Source: JBBQWR01 sp038210495 (lineage in GTDB: Bacteria > Planctomycetota > Planctomycetia > Pirellulales > DATAWG01). From it: DNA of 64,000 nt. The stretch spans positions 1-64,000 of the forward strand of contig JBBQWR010000024.1 of NCBI GenBank assembly GCA_038210495.1. Reading direction: 5' to 3'. Below are positions 35,261-44,487 of the stretch, in pieces (the first letter of the stretch is position 1; each line of letters starts with the position of its first letter). The translations under genes and the position numbers were made by a program. The notes under the pieces are model-generated. The model was not told the DNA's origin. It made no database searches and saw only the letters and a program-made list of their open reading frames with translations.

Positions 35261-36325
35261 CTAAGGGCCAACGGAAATGGCGGTCGGTTTGGCTTCAATC
35301 CGACCAAGCCAAGCCTCCGGTTGCTTGAAATCAAACCCGGCCGGCGTTCGATAGGTCCCGGTGATGACGAACTTCCGCGATTCTTTTCCGATGGAAGTAT
35401 ACGGATGACCGAGGCCGGCTAACTTCCAACCGTTTAACAAGATTTTGTGTCGGGCTTTCTCTCCAGGCCGAAGGCGTCGCGCCACGGTCATTGCTTCCTT
35501 GAAGTCCTCCTCAGGGCTCGTGAAGGGAATTAGTTTGCCAGATTCGTCGTGGAATACAAACTCGTGGAACCAGGATTGGTAGAGATCGGTTCCGTCATAG
35601 ATCAGAATATCTTTGTCCGAGATGTTCTCAATCGTAAACGTCAAGACAATTGGGTCCCCAATCTGGCACGAATCTTTTTCAGCTGCGACTGTAAGCAGTG
35701 CTCCTTTGGGTGACGCGGCGGCGGGACCGCTCGCCGCGTCGATTTCGTCGTGAGAAAGGCCCGCAACCAGACGATCGACAGCCTTTGCCGGAGATCCGTC
35801 GAGTAGCGCTCGGAGGGCCTTCAAACGCATGATCGTGTTCTTGTCCCAGCCGATCGAAGCGTGATACATAGGGGATTGACCACCGACCGAAATCATCAAG
35901 TCGTAAAACGGGCCGACGGCAAGACCCTGTCGCCCCTTTTCCTTCACCAACTCCCTGGCCCGGTCGAAAAACCCATCGGCCACCAGCCAATCGAAGATTT
36001 TCCGGCATTGCTCGTCGGTGATATGGAGCCGCTCATCGCCAGCATGGATCACGATGAGTGGCGCATAAAGTTCGAGATTCGGACGCTCTTCCCGTACGCG
36101 CGGGACATACGTCAGGTATAAGGCAAACGTCGCCAAATCCGGGCGAAGTCGTTCGACAATTGCCTTCGACTTCGACTCGCATGGTCGGGGAGGGCTGTCG
36201 CCGCCCGGCTTTCCCTGGGCAAAAATCGTTCCGCTCAGGAGCGCCACTGCCATCGCCGCACCTAATGGTTGAAAACCCAAAGCGCGAGGAGCCTTTAAAG
36301 GATTCCAGATCGAGTTGGCAAGCAT
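35261..36325 (-). CDS. Hypothetical secreted protein
   Basis: The 354-residue protein has a hydrophobic N-terminal segment ending near GTIFAQGKP (residues 22-38), fitting a Sec signal. Residues 40-200 form a helical region with DEQCRKIFDWLVADGFF, and residues 200-340 are a beta-rich domain with LTFTIENISDKDILIYDGTD, a pattern of immunoglobulin-like or intracellular-proteinase-inhibitor (BsuPI-like) folds. I cannot assign a function. It is flanked by gaps on both sides and is probably monocistronic. Confidence 0.65.
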   Translation of the reverse strand: MLANSIWNPLKAPRALGFQPLGAAMAVALLSGTIFAQGKPGGDSPPRPCESKSKAIVERLRPDLATFALYLTYVPRVREERPNLELYAPLIVIHAGDERLHITDEQCRKIFDWLVADGFFDRARELVKEKGRQGLAVGPFYDLMISVGGQSPMYHASIGWDKNTIMRLKALRALLDGSPAKAVDRLVAGLSHDEIDAASGPAAASPKGALLTVAAEKDSCQIGDPIVLTFTIENISDKDILIYDGTDLYQSWFHEFVFHDESGKLIPFTSPEEDFKEAMTVARRLRPGEKARHKILLNGWKLAGLGHPYTSIGKESRKFVITGTYRTPAGFDFKQPEAWLGRIEAKPTAISVGP

Positions 36326-36630
36326 GGGTCCATTCTCCGACTGAAGTTTTTAACCGTCCTGGCATTGCAGCCCGGCCTCCAAATAACAGTTAGACGCGGA
36401 AATTGGTCCAAGGTTCCCGAAATCCAGCCTCGCGCCGTCTCAATATACTGTCTTCAATTCGTATTCCGTATTTTTGAAAATCAAGAATTCTTTGGCGATG
36501 TCTTCAACCGCGACGCCGCCTGACGACATTGGTTATCCTCCCTTTGGCGCGCGATCCGCCCCGTGACACACCACCTGTCCAATCAACACTTGACGAATCA
36601 CAAGTCCGACGGACTTGCTCGACCCGATTA
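36326..36630. other. 305-base gap, nothing recognised
   Basis: This lies between two minus-strand genes. The AT content is slightly raised around 36440-36500. Short frames on both strands have no coding support. Confidence 0.4.
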
Positions 36631-36993
36631 CTACTCCGGCGGTTTCTCGTATCGCCCCCGATACTCGCCCGCGGGATATTTGGCGATATTCTTGACCATT
36701 TTCGCCCGCATGGCATCGCTCAAGTCGATCTGCATTTCGTTCGCCAGGGCGAGCGCATAGCAGACGATGTCGGCCAACTCGTCGGCGATCGCCGCGTGCT
36801 GCGGACCTTCTGGAGGAATGGCTCGCGACTCGTCGACCGATAGCCATTGAAAGTGCTCCATGAGTTCGGCTGCTTCGACGGCCAGCGCCATCGAAAGATT
36901 CTTGGGAGCGTGAAAAACCTGCCAGTTTCGCTCGCCGACAAAACCCGCGACCATTTGCCGCAATTCGGCGACCGACGTGTCGGAGTCACTCAT
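36631..36993 (-). CDS. MazG-like nucleotide pyrophosphohydrolase
   Basis: The 120-residue protein is a single all-alpha NTP-PPase domain of the MazG/dCTPase (RS21-C6) type. The metal-binding ExxE...ExxD motif reads EAAELMEHF then DELADIVCYALALANEM. The WQVFHAPKNLSMAL opening is typical of this subgroup. It probably hydrolyses non-canonical or excess dNTPs to NMP and pyrophosphate. Length and motifs are complete, and the gene is apparently monocistronic. Confidence 0.9.
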   Translation of the reverse strand: MSDSDTSVAELRQMVAGFVGERNWQVFHAPKNLSMALAVEAAELMEHFQWLSVDESRAIPPEGPQHAAIADELADIVCYALALANEMQIDLSDAMRAKMVKNIAKYPAGEYRGRYEKPPE

Positions 36994-37125
36994 TTTTACG
37001 AACGTATTGGGAGAGAATGTGCGTTGGCCGATGAAAAAAACGGGCCGTGGCTCAAACTATCATGGTGAGTTGCGATTTGCACGATCAGGACCTTACTTAC
37101 CACTTCCGTTCGGTAAGTGCCAGCG

Positions 37126-37152
37126 CTGACATTTCGCTGGGGCTGTTATAAT
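37126..37152 (+). promoter_or_regulatory. Sigma-70-like promoter for the DUF1570 gene
   Basis: CTGACA at 37126-37131 matches five of six consensus -35 bases, and TATAAT at 37147-37152 is a perfect -10 box. The spacer is 15 bases, slightly short. The predicted transcript would start near 37159 and give a 40-base leader before the ATG at 37199. Strong AT-rich -10 boxes are rare in this GC-rich window, which raises the credibility. Confidence 0.5.
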
Positions 37153-37198
37153 GCGAGGCAGGAACGCGAGGCCTTCGCATATCTTTAGGATCCGTGGC

Positions 37199-38362
37199 AT
37201 GGCTCGATTTTTCCGGTTGACCGAATTCTGCATGGCCATGGCCGTGGTGCTGAGCCTTGGCTGGGCGGCGCCCGCCAGCGCGGTCGAACTCGTAACGTTT
37301 CGCCGGGCGTCAATCGAGCATCACGTCACCGGCAAGCTGCTGGTCACCGCTAAAGATGGCGGGATCATGCTGCTCGCGCCCGACGGAATGCTGTGGAATA
37401 TTGAGCCGCAGGAATTGGTCAGCCATACCCAGGAGGACAGGGAATTCATGCCGCTCACGCAGGCCGAAGCGGGCAAGCACGCGCTCGGCGAACTGCCGCA
37501 GGGGTTCGAGGTTTACACGACGGCTCATTATGTATTCTGCCACAACACGTCACGGGCCTACGTGACTTGGATCGGCGCCCTTTATGAGCGGCTCTATTTG
37601 GCATTCAACAATTATTGGAGCCGGCGGGGATTCAAGTTGCACGACGCGGAGTTGCCGCTGGTCGTGCTGGTATTTGCCAACCAAGGGTCGTACGCCAAGC
37701 ACGTGACCGACGAACTGGGCCCCAACACGAATAACATCATCGGATTTTACAGCCTGCGGACCAATCACGTGAACATGTACGATCTGACCGGGATCGAATC
37801 GATTCGCAAGCCGGGCGATCGGCGGACTAACAGCGCGCAAATCAATCAGATGCTCGCCCGGCCCGAGGCCGAGGCAATGGTCGCGACGATCATTCACGAG
37901 GCGACGCACCAGATTGCCTTTAACTGCGGATTGCAAACACGGTTCGCGGATATCCCGCTGTGGGTGAGCGAGGGGCTGGCGGTGTATTTCGAGACGCCCG
38001 ACCTCAACAGCGGCAAGGGCTGGCGGACGATCGGCGAGGTGAATCGGCCTCGGCTGGAGCGATTTCGCGACTATTCCCGCACCCGGCCGGCGAAGTCACT
38101 CTTGTCCCTGATCGGTGACGACAAGCGATTTCGCGATCCGCGGCAGGCGCTCGACGCCTACGCCGAAGCCTGGGCGCTGAACTACTATTTGATCAAGCAG
38201 AAACCGAAAGAATTTTCGGCTTATATGGAGACCATGGCCGCGAAGAAGACGCTTTTCTTCGACAAACCCGAGCAGCGGGTGAAGCAATTTCAGGCCGCGT
38301 TTGGCGACGACTTAGAGAAGCTCGACGGCGAATTTCTGAAATTCATGCAGAAGGTGAAGTGA
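37199..38362 (+). CDS. DUF1570 protein, secreted putative metallopeptidase
   Basis: The 387-residue product has a signal peptide (residues 5-28, ending PASA). Residues 30-80 form a small beta domain (TGKLLVTAKDGGIMLLAPDG). The core carries HEATH at 233-237 and WVSEGLAVYFE at 255-265, which places the third ligand E about 20 residues on, as in gluzincins. DUF1570 proteins are abundant in planctomycetes and are predicted metallopeptidases; activity is unproven. The ATG at 37199 follows a TTAGGA site and a good promoter. Confidence 0.85.
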   Translation: MARFFRLTEFCMAMAVVLSLGWAAPASAVELVTFRRASIEHHVTGKLLVTAKDGGIMLLAPDGMLWNIEPQELVSHTQEDREFMPLTQAEAGKHALGELPQGFEVYTTAHYVFCHNTSRAYVTWIGALYERLYLAFNNYWSRRGFKLHDAELPLVVLVFANQGSYAKHVTDELGPNTNNIIGFYSLRTNHVNMYDLTGIESIRKPGDRRTNSAQINQMLARPEAEAMVATIIHEATHQIAFNCGLQTRFADIPLWVSEGLAVYFETPDLNSGKGWRTIGEVNRPRLERFRDYSRTRPAKSLLSLIGDDKRFRDPRQALDAYAEAWALNYYLIKQKPKEFSAYMETMAAKKTLFFDKPEQRVKQFQAAFGDDLEKLDGEFLKFMQKVK

Positions 38363-38418
38363 GATTGCTTCGCTGAATGGCCGCACGTTCTTGGCCTCTT
38401 CGCTTTTCGCCGCGGCCG

Positions 38419-39369
38419 TTACGTCCAGCGTTTGCCTTGCCACGAGTCGCGGCGGTCCATTTCAGTCGCTAGCGCCGAACGTACGGCTGGCTTGTCGAGG
38501 CACCAGGCCGGACCCATGAAATACTTCGGCGGCGCGTCGCCGCTGATACGCTCGATCACACAGTCTGGCGAAAGCAATTCCAGGAAATCGACCAGCGTGC
38601 GAATGTATTCGTCGCGGCCCATCAGCGTCACCTCGCCCGCCGCGACTTGGTCGGCCAGCGGTGTGTTCTTCACCGCGTAGAGATTGTGGATCTTCACACA
38701 GTCGGGCTTGAGCCGAGCTAACTCGCGCGCCGTGGCAAGCATGTCGTCGTGTGACTCGCCGGGCAGCCCGAGCATGACATGGGCGCAAATCTCAAAACCC
38801 CGGCCTCGGCTGCGTTCGACCGCGTCGACAAATGCGTCGTGGTGATGGCCCCGGTTCATCCAATCGAGCGATCGGTCGTGCATCGTCTGCATGCCGTACT
38901 CGACCGATAGATAGGTCCGGCTCGCAAGGTCCGTCAGCAGTACGAGCACGTCGGTCGGCACGCAATCCGGCCGGGTGCCGATCGCCAAGCCGACAACTTT
39001 TGGATGGCTCATGGCCGTTTCGAACAGCGGACGCAGTTTCGCGACCGGCGCATAGGTATTAGTGGCCGGCTGGAAATAGGCCATGAACTGGTCTACATCG
39101 TAGCGCCACTTGAGCCGGCGAATGCCGTCGTCGATCTGCTCGTGGATGGTTTGCCGCGGGACGCGGCGGCTGGGGCTGAAGCTCCGGTTGTCGCAAAACG
39201 TGCAACCTCCGGTCGCGACCGTGCCGTCGACGTTCGGGCAGGTGAAGCCGGCGTCGAGGCTGACTTTTTGGACCCGCGAGCCGAACTTCTGGCGAAGAAA
39301 GAAGTTGTAAGCGTAGTACCTCAGACCCGCCGCGCGCCATTTTTCGCCGGTTTCAGCCTGCGTCGCCAT
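38419..39369 (-). CDS. TIGR01212-family radical SAM protein
   Basis: The 316-residue protein has the iron-sulfur cysteines C44, C56 and C59 in GFTCPNVDGTVATGGCTFC, a spacing particular to the TIGR01212/YhcC family (CX11CXXC in place of CX3CX2C). Later motifs include GLAIGTRPDC and SVEYGMQTMHDRSL of the SAM-binding barrel and HVMLGLPGESHDDM. The function of the family is unsettled; E. coli YhcC has been implicated with glutamate synthase by neighbourhood. Start and length are standard. Confidence 0.93.
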   Translation of the reverse strand: MATQAETGEKWRAAGLRYYAYNFFLRQKFGSRVQKVSLDAGFTCPNVDGTVATGGCTFCDNRSFSPSRRVPRQTIHEQIDDGIRRLKWRYDVDQFMAYFQPATNTYAPVAKLRPLFETAMSHPKVVGLAIGTRPDCVPTDVLVLLTDLASRTYLSVEYGMQTMHDRSLDWMNRGHHHDAFVDAVERSRGRGFEICAHVMLGLPGESHDDMLATARELARLKPDCVKIHNLYAVKNTPLADQVAAGEVTLMGRDEYIRTLVDFLELLSPDCVIERISGDAPPKYFMGPAWCLDKPAVRSALATEMDRRDSWQGKRWT

Positions 39370-39537
39370 GATTCCGTTGACGCCCCCCTAGGGGCCGTTT
39401 AAAGTAGAAAGTTAGGGAACGATTAGCGCGGCTCGCTCGAAATTGGCGCCGCCTCCCTTCTTTTTTTGGAACGAGAATGGCGACTGCGGATCGATCATCA
39501 TAAGTTCGTTAGCATTGGCCAACAAGCGGAGGGATGT

Positions 39538-40041
39538 ATGACGGCGGAGTCGCTGGGAGAACTGCAACCGATCGGGGGCGGCGATCCGATACCACTCATG
39601 AAACGGAGCCTGCTCGTGGGCCGCCGCGAAAGCTGCGACATCGTGTTGCGGTTCGCCAACGTTTCGGCCCATCACTGTCAATTGACGCTCAACGGCGGAT
39701 ATTGGTTCGTGCAGGATCTGGGCAGCAGCAACGGGGTCAAGGTCAACGGCGCGCGAGTCACCGAAAAGCGGCTCGACCCCGGCGCGGAGCTGACGGTCTC
39801 GAAGCACAAATATCAGATCAATTACTCGCCGATGGACGTCGGCGCGGTCGGTCCACCTCCCCCCGAGTCAAACGTGCCGGCCGACATCATGTCCAAGTCG
39901 CTGCTCGAACGCCTGGGCTTGTCCGGAGCCAAGAAGAGCGGCGAGCCCGCCAAGTCGGCGCCGCAGCCAGGCGAGCCGAAGCGCTATGACGTGTTGGACA
40001 ACTCGGCCGGTCAGCTTAAAAGCTCTAATCGGCCGTTCTGA
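39538..40041 (+). CDS. FHA domain protein
   Basis: The 167-residue protein begins at ATG 39538 after a GCGGAGGGA site. Residues 20-100 form an FHA domain with LLVGRRESCDIVLRFANVS (the GR and S residues that bind phosphothreonine) and QDLGSSNGVKVNG. The C-terminal 60 residues are Pro/Lys-rich and disordered. It likely reads phosphothreonine marks made by serine/threonine kinases, which are plentiful in planctomycetes. It lies 96 bases before rsgA on the same strand and the two may be cotranscribed. Confidence 0.88.
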   Translation: MTAESLGELQPIGGGDPIPLMKRSLLVGRRESCDIVLRFANVSAHHCQLTLNGGYWFVQDLGSSNGVKVNGARVTEKRLDPGAELTVSKHKYQINYSPMDVGAVGPPPPESNVPADIMSKSLLERLGLSGAKKSGEPAKSAPQPGEPKRYDVLDNSAGQLKSSNRPF

Positions 40042-40137
40042 CGATTCGCGGGATCGCGGTATGCTAAGAGCCTCTCCGAGAACCGTCGGGAACTGTCCCT
40101 CCTCTCCTCAGACGGTACGCGGATAGGCTCTGAGCGG

Positions 40138-41277
40138 ATGGCGAAGAAACGGAATAAGATTCGGGCCGACTTTCGCAAGAACCGCGGCGCCAGGCCGCGC
40201 ACGGGCGATCTGACCCGGAAATTCGCCGCCAACGAAGACAAAACAAACGACGCCGCGCTCGGCGAGCGACTCAGCGGCAAAGGGGAGCTTACCCGCAAGC
40301 GAACGGTCGTCGGCGAAGAGGCCCACAAGGACGACGGTGGATTCGCCGTTCTGCCGGACCTCAATCTCCATAGCCGGCACGGTCGCGTGCTCCGCGTGCA
40401 TGGCCTGTCGAGTACCGTGCAAGCCGACGATGGGACGATCGTCCGGTGCGTCACGCGGCGACTGCTCCGCACGATGGCGACCGACCAGCGTCACGTGGTT
40501 GCGGCCGGCGACTGGGTGCATTTTCATTTCGACGCTTCCAGTGGCGTCGCCGAGGGTGTGATCGAACGGGTCGAACCGCGACGGGCCGTGCTGTCTCGAT
40601 CGAGTCGCGGCCGCCAGCACATCATCGTGACCAATGTCGATCAGATGCTGATCGTCGGCAGCGCAGCTGAGCCGTATCTCAAGCCCAATTTGATCGACCG
40701 GTTTCTGGTGACGGCCGAGCAGCATCGAATTCGGCCAGTAATCTGCATCAATAAGGCCGACCTGGTCGAGCGGGCCGATTTGCAACCGCTCGTGGGCGTC
40801 TACAGCCGGATGGGCTACCGGGTGCTGCTGACATCCGTGCGAACGGGGCAAGGGGTCGATCGGCTGCGGCGCGTGATGGCCGGGGGCGCGAGCGTCATCG
40901 TCGGCCAAAGCGGCGTCGGGAAGTCATCGCTGATCAACAGGGTCGAGCCCGATCTTAACCTCCGCGTCGCGGAGGTCAGCACCGAATCGCAAAAGGGACG
41001 CCACACGACCACGACCGCGCAGCTGCTGCCGTTGGCCGGCGGTGGTTATGTGATCGACACGCCCGGTATTCGGCAATTTCAGCTTTGGGACATCATCGCG
41101 GAGGAAGTGGCCGGCTGTTATCGCGATCTTCGGCCGTATGTCAGCCTCTGCAAGTTTCCGAACTGCACGCACACCCACGAAGCGGAGTGCGCCGTCAAAG
41201 ACGCCGTCGCCGACGGTCATCTGGACGCTCGCCGCTACGAAAGCTACTGCCATCTGCGGGCCGGCGATTTGGAATGA
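40138..41277 (+). CDS. rsgA: Ribosome small subunit-dependent GTPase A
   Basis: This 379-residue circularly permuted GTPase checks maturation of the 30S subunit. An N-terminal basic extension of about 70 residues precedes the OB fold. In the GTPase domain the order is G4 NKAD (205-208), then G1 GQSGVGKSS (256-264), switch GRHTTTTAQL and G3 DTPG (307-310), which is the hallmark permutation. The zinc knuckle is C338, C343, H345 and C351. The ATG at 40138 is preceded by a GAGCGG-type site. The long basic N-terminus is longer than in E. coli and may add RNA contacts. Confidence 0.95.
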   Translation: MAKKRNKIRADFRKNRGARPRTGDLTRKFAANEDKTNDAALGERLSGKGELTRKRTVVGEEAHKDDGGFAVLPDLNLHSRHGRVLRVHGLSSTVQADDGTIVRCVTRRLLRTMATDQRHVVAAGDWVHFHFDASSGVAEGVIERVEPRRAVLSRSSRGRQHIIVTNVDQMLIVGSAAEPYLKPNLIDRFLVTAEQHRIRPVICINKADLVERADLQPLVGVYSRMGYRVLLTSVRTGQGVDRLRRVMAGGASVIVGQSGVGKSSLINRVEPDLNLRVAEVSTESQKGRHTTTTAQLLPLAGGGYVIDTPGIRQFQLWDIIAEEVAGCYRDLRPYVSLCKFPNCTHTHEAECAVKDAVADGHLDARRYESYCHLRAGDLE

Positions 41278-41304
41278 CGGCAAGAGGCCACCCCAATACA
41301 GGGT

Positions 41305-41322
41305 CCGAACCTGCAGGTTCGG
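41305..41322. repeat. Perfect 18-base palindrome after rsgA
   Basis: CCGAACCTGCAGGTTCGG is its own reverse complement. It lies 28 bases after the rsgA stop. No T-tract follows. It may be a dyad operator, a REP remnant or part of a terminator structure; I cannot choose. Confidence 0.6.
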
Positions 41323-41490
41323 CGTAGAGACAATCCCGTGCGGCGCGAACCGGCACATGCCAGACGCGGTCGCTTGCATGTTGTATCGACCCATAACGGA
41401 GACTACGATCAAGGCTGCTCAGTGCGAAGGCTTGCATTCGCGGAGCGAGTCGCTTTTCCGTCACACTCTTCGCACCCGTCTCGTCGATCC

Positions 41491-42408
41491 ATGGCGATTG
41501 AATTTACCTGTCCGAACGGGCATCGACTTAGCACGCCGGTCGACCATGCCGGACGCATGGCCAAATGCCCACGGTGCGGCACGGTGACTCGCATTCCCGA
41601 CTTGGACGGTGAAGGAAGTCGCATCGTGTCCGCCGAGCCGGCGCCCTCCAGTAGCGGAAAGCTGCCGAGCAAGTCGGGCACGAACTTGGCCGCCGGATCC
41701 GGCGTCGGCGCCGCCGTCAGCGATGCGCCGGTTTCATCGGCCGTGAGCGGCTCCGGGCCGAAACTGGGCGCCGGCGGATCGCAGCCCAACGGCTCCACGG
41801 GCGTCGTTCCAACCGGCGAAAGCGACAAAGCGGCCGCAGCCAAACCGGCCGCCCTCCGCGAGCCGCAAATCGTGTTTCTCTGCCCCAACGGGCACAAACT
41901 GAACGCGCCCAGTCGCCTGCAAGGCCACGCCGGCAAGTGTCCTCACTGCGGCGAAAAATTTCGGATTCCGCTCATGGATGAGCCCGCCGGCGGCGACGGC
42001 GGTCAACAACCGGCGGACAACAATCCGGCCGACGTGGCCAATATCTACCAGCAGATATTGGATCAAGCGGCGAGCCCGGCCGCTGTCGCAAACGACATGC
42101 CCCATGGGCTGGCTCCCTCGCGAGCTGACGAACTCACGTTCGACGACCCAGATTGGCATCCTCTCGCGCGATTGGTCATTCGACTGTGGTCGGAGCGCGA
42201 GCATGGCGGAATTGTCGAACTGCATCTATCGGGCGGCGCCATTCTGGTGCCCGAGTGGTTCGAAAAACAGCTCTCGAAGAACTCGCACGGTCTGTTCGCC
42301 TCGCAATCGGCCGACGGGACCGTGACCATGACGATCGTCCCCTGGGACTCGATCACACGAGTCGTCGTCCGCGGCGTCGTCGGATTACCCGACGGGATGT
42401 TCGAGTAG
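41491..42408 (+). CDS. Protein with two zinc-ribbon-like domains
   Basis: The 305-residue product carries two copies of a short module. The first is CPNGHRLSTP to KCPRCGTVTRIP (C7, H11, C26, C29), and the second is CPNGHKLNAP to KCPHCGEKFRIP (C131, H135, C150, C153). The ligand set CxxxH...CxxC suggests zinc binding. A Ser/Gly/Ala-rich linker joins them. The C-terminal 100 residues form a beta-rich domain with VELHLSGGAILVPEWFEKQL and end in VRGVVGLPDGMFE. The family is planctomycete-typical and of unknown function. The ATG at 41491 is chosen because it directly precedes the first ribbon. Confidence 0.78.
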   Translation: MAIEFTCPNGHRLSTPVDHAGRMAKCPRCGTVTRIPDLDGEGSRIVSAEPAPSSSGKLPSKSGTNLAAGSGVGAAVSDAPVSSAVSGSGPKLGAGGSQPNGSTGVVPTGESDKAAAAKPAALREPQIVFLCPNGHKLNAPSRLQGHAGKCPHCGEKFRIPLMDEPAGGDGGQQPADNNPADVANIYQQILDQAASPAAVANDMPHGLAPSRADELTFDDPDWHPLARLVIRLWSEREHGGIVELHLSGGAILVPEWFEKQLSKNSHGLFASQSADGTVTMTIVPWDSITRVVVRGVVGLPDGMFE

Positions 42409-42513
42409 GGGCAACGCCCCGGTCGGAATAGAATTCTCAAGCTGGCGGGTTTGGGAGCAAGTCGAGCGCGTGTTGAACTCGTGGCAATCTGTTTTCGAGC
42501 CGGCCTCTCAACT

Positions 42514-43515
42514 CTAGGTCGCCAAACTCACCCAGCCGCCGGTTCGGCTCGACAGCACGACGGCGTCGATCGCTTCCATATTGCGTACGGCGTCGTCAAT
42601 CGGGGTCGGGACCGGGGTGTCGTTGATGATCGATTCAGCGAACAGATCGCCTTGGATCGTGTATTGATCGCAGATTTCACATGCGTAGTTGGTCGATTCG
42701 TCGCCGCGCGTGAGACGAACGACGCAGGGGCGGTCGGGCGGGGCGTTGAACGGGATGTCGGCGACTTCGATGCGGCCCTCGTCGCCGACGATTTGCACCT
42801 GCTGCAGCGGCGCCACTTGCATCGAGCAGGTGAACGCCGCCATGCCAGTATCGAACTCAAGCAGGGCGCTCGTCAGCCGATCGACGTGAAACCGCGAGTC
42901 TTCTTCCAAGAGTCCCACGACGCGCCGCGGCTCGCTTCCGAACATCCACCGGGCGACCGAAATGGCATAGCACCCCACGTCCATCAAGCTGCCGCCCCCC
43001 ATCGCCGGATCGTGACGAACATTGGCCGGATCGACGTTAAAGAACGAAAAGAACGTCTGGACGCTCCGCACTCTGCCGATCTGCCGCGTGTCGACCCACT
43101 GCTTGGCCTTTCGCCACTGCGGATGATGGCGGTACATGAAAGCCTCCATCAGCCTCAGCTTCGGATATCGGGCGCCGGCCGCAGCCAACTCGCGAGCCTG
43201 CGCGGCCGAGAGGCCAAGTGGCTTTTCGCAGAGCACGTGCTTGCCCGCTTCGAGCGCGCGAATCGACCAGGAGACATGTTGATCGTTGGGCAGCGGGACG
43301 TAGACCGCGTCGACCTCGGGATCATCGAGCAGCGCCTCATAAGAGCCATAAGCCCGGGACACGCCCAGCCGGTCGGCGGCTTGTCGGGCTCGATCCATTG
43401 TGCGCGAGGCGATGGCCACAACTTCGGTCAACTCCCCTTTCTGCATGGCGGGGATGACTTTGTCGACGCCGATCTTGGCGGTGCTAAGAATTCCCCAACG
43501 CACTTTTTTTGACAT
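42514..43515 (-). CDS. Gfo/Idh/MocA-family oxidoreductase
   Basis: The 333-residue protein begins with a Rossmann fold (VRWGILSTAKIGVDK) and contains VYVPLPNDQHVSWSIRALEAGKHVLCEKPLGL, whose EKP is the family's catalytic-lysine motif. The C-terminal part is the GFO_IDH beta-sheet domain. Such enzymes oxidise or reduce sugars and inositols with NAD(P). The substrate is unknown. It is on the same strand as mtdB and fae but 65 bases apart, so a common transcript is possible. Confidence 0.9.
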   Translation of the reverse strand: MSKKVRWGILSTAKIGVDKVIPAMQKGELTEVVAIASRTMDRARQAADRLGVSRAYGSYEALLDDPEVDAVYVPLPNDQHVSWSIRALEAGKHVLCEKPLGLSAAQARELAAAGARYPKLRLMEAFMYRHHPQWRKAKQWVDTRQIGRVRSVQTFFSFFNVDPANVRHDPAMGGGSLMDVGCYAISVARWMFGSEPRRVVGLLEEDSRFHVDRLTSALLEFDTGMAAFTCSMQVAPLQQVQIVGDEGRIEVADIPFNAPPDRPCVVRLTRGDESTNYACEICDQYTIQGDLFAESIINDTPVPTPIDDAVRNMEAIDAVVLSSRTGGWVSLAT

Positions 43516-43579
43516 AAGTTTTCAATTGGCCGTTAGAGCCGCGCACGCAGTAAGCGCGTTCGTTGACATGATGATTTCG

Positions 43580-44458
43580 CTACGAACCGTCCAGTTCTTT
43601 CCCGATCTGAAAAACCTCTTCGGCGTCCAGAATCTGATCGTTCGACTCGAAGAGGCGTTGGATGGCCCGGCGATGAATTTTCATCTTTAGGCCGCCAATG
43701 CCAATCGCCCCATAAGCGATGGTTCCGTCTCGCAATGTCTCTTTGTCGGTTGGTTCGATTCCGGGAATTCCTAGCGGCGCTACGGCATTGAGATCGACAG
43801 CGACTCGCAAATCCTGGCTCTGGCGGCGAACACTTTTCGGCAACAGCGCGACGCCAATCGCCCCGGCCGCGATGACCAACTGAGCGCCGGCAAGCGAGGC
43901 GGTCAGGTCCGCCTCGGTCGCGATCGAGACTGGCTCCAGCGCCGCCTTGGGCGCTAATTTGGCGACCCGCTGGCACAGCTCTCTCGCACGATAAAGATCG
44001 CGCGAGGCGCCACGAACTTTCGTCCCTTGGCGTGCTAATAATCGCAAGACACGGCTGCCCACGGGCCCGGTCGCCCCGAGCACCAGCGCCGTAGTTTCCG
44101 CCAAGTTCAAATGCCGGCTCGCCGCCAAGACGGCCGCGGCGGCGGTCGTATTCGAGCCATTCGGGTCGAGCAGCACCGACAACCGCAACGGGCCGAAAAA
44201 GGCGCCGCGGATTTCGGACAACAATTGTTCGGCTGCGGCTCCGTTCGAGCCACCGACGAAGATGGCCGTCGATTTTAAGTCGCCCGGGCTGCGCGTGAAC
44301 ATCGCCCCATATACCAAGTCGCGGACATTGGCCACCGTCACTCCGCCATGCCGCAACAGTTGATCCACACCCGCGTCGATCGCCACGACAGCGTCGAACA
44401 CGCTAGGCTGTGGGTCGGTATCCAATTGCAGCAGAATCTTGGCTCTTGGAGACTCCAC
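43580..44458 (-). CDS. mtdB: Methylenetetrahydromethanopterin dehydrogenase
   Basis: The 292-residue protein resembles MtdA/MtdB: an N-terminal domain with FDAVVAIDAGVDQLL and the conserved DPNGSNTTAAAAV (98-110), then an NAD(P) Rossmann site GATGPVG (128-134). It oxidises methylene-tetrahydromethanopterin to the methenyl form during formaldehyde oxidation. The nearby fae gene makes the assignment coherent. It is 173 bases downstream of fae, and the gap is filled with repeat remnants. The closest alternative is MtdA, which also uses tetrahydrofolate; the two cannot be told apart by eye. Confidence 0.85.
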   Translation of the reverse strand: MESPRAKILLQLDTDPQPSVFDAVVAIDAGVDQLLRHGGVTVANVRDLVYGAMFTRSPGDLKSTAIFVGGSNGAAAEQLLSEIRGAFFGPLRLSVLLDPNGSNTTAAAAVLAASRHLNLAETTALVLGATGPVGSRVLRLLARQGTKVRGASRDLYRARELCQRVAKLAPKAALEPVSIATEADLTASLAGAQLVIAAGAIGVALLPKSVRRQSQDLRVAVDLNAVAPLGIPGIEPTDKETLRDGTIAYGAIGIGGLKMKIHRRAIQRLFESNDQILDAEEVFQIGKELDGS

Positions 44459-44487
44459 GCGAGGTCACCAATTCCGAGGACATTTAA

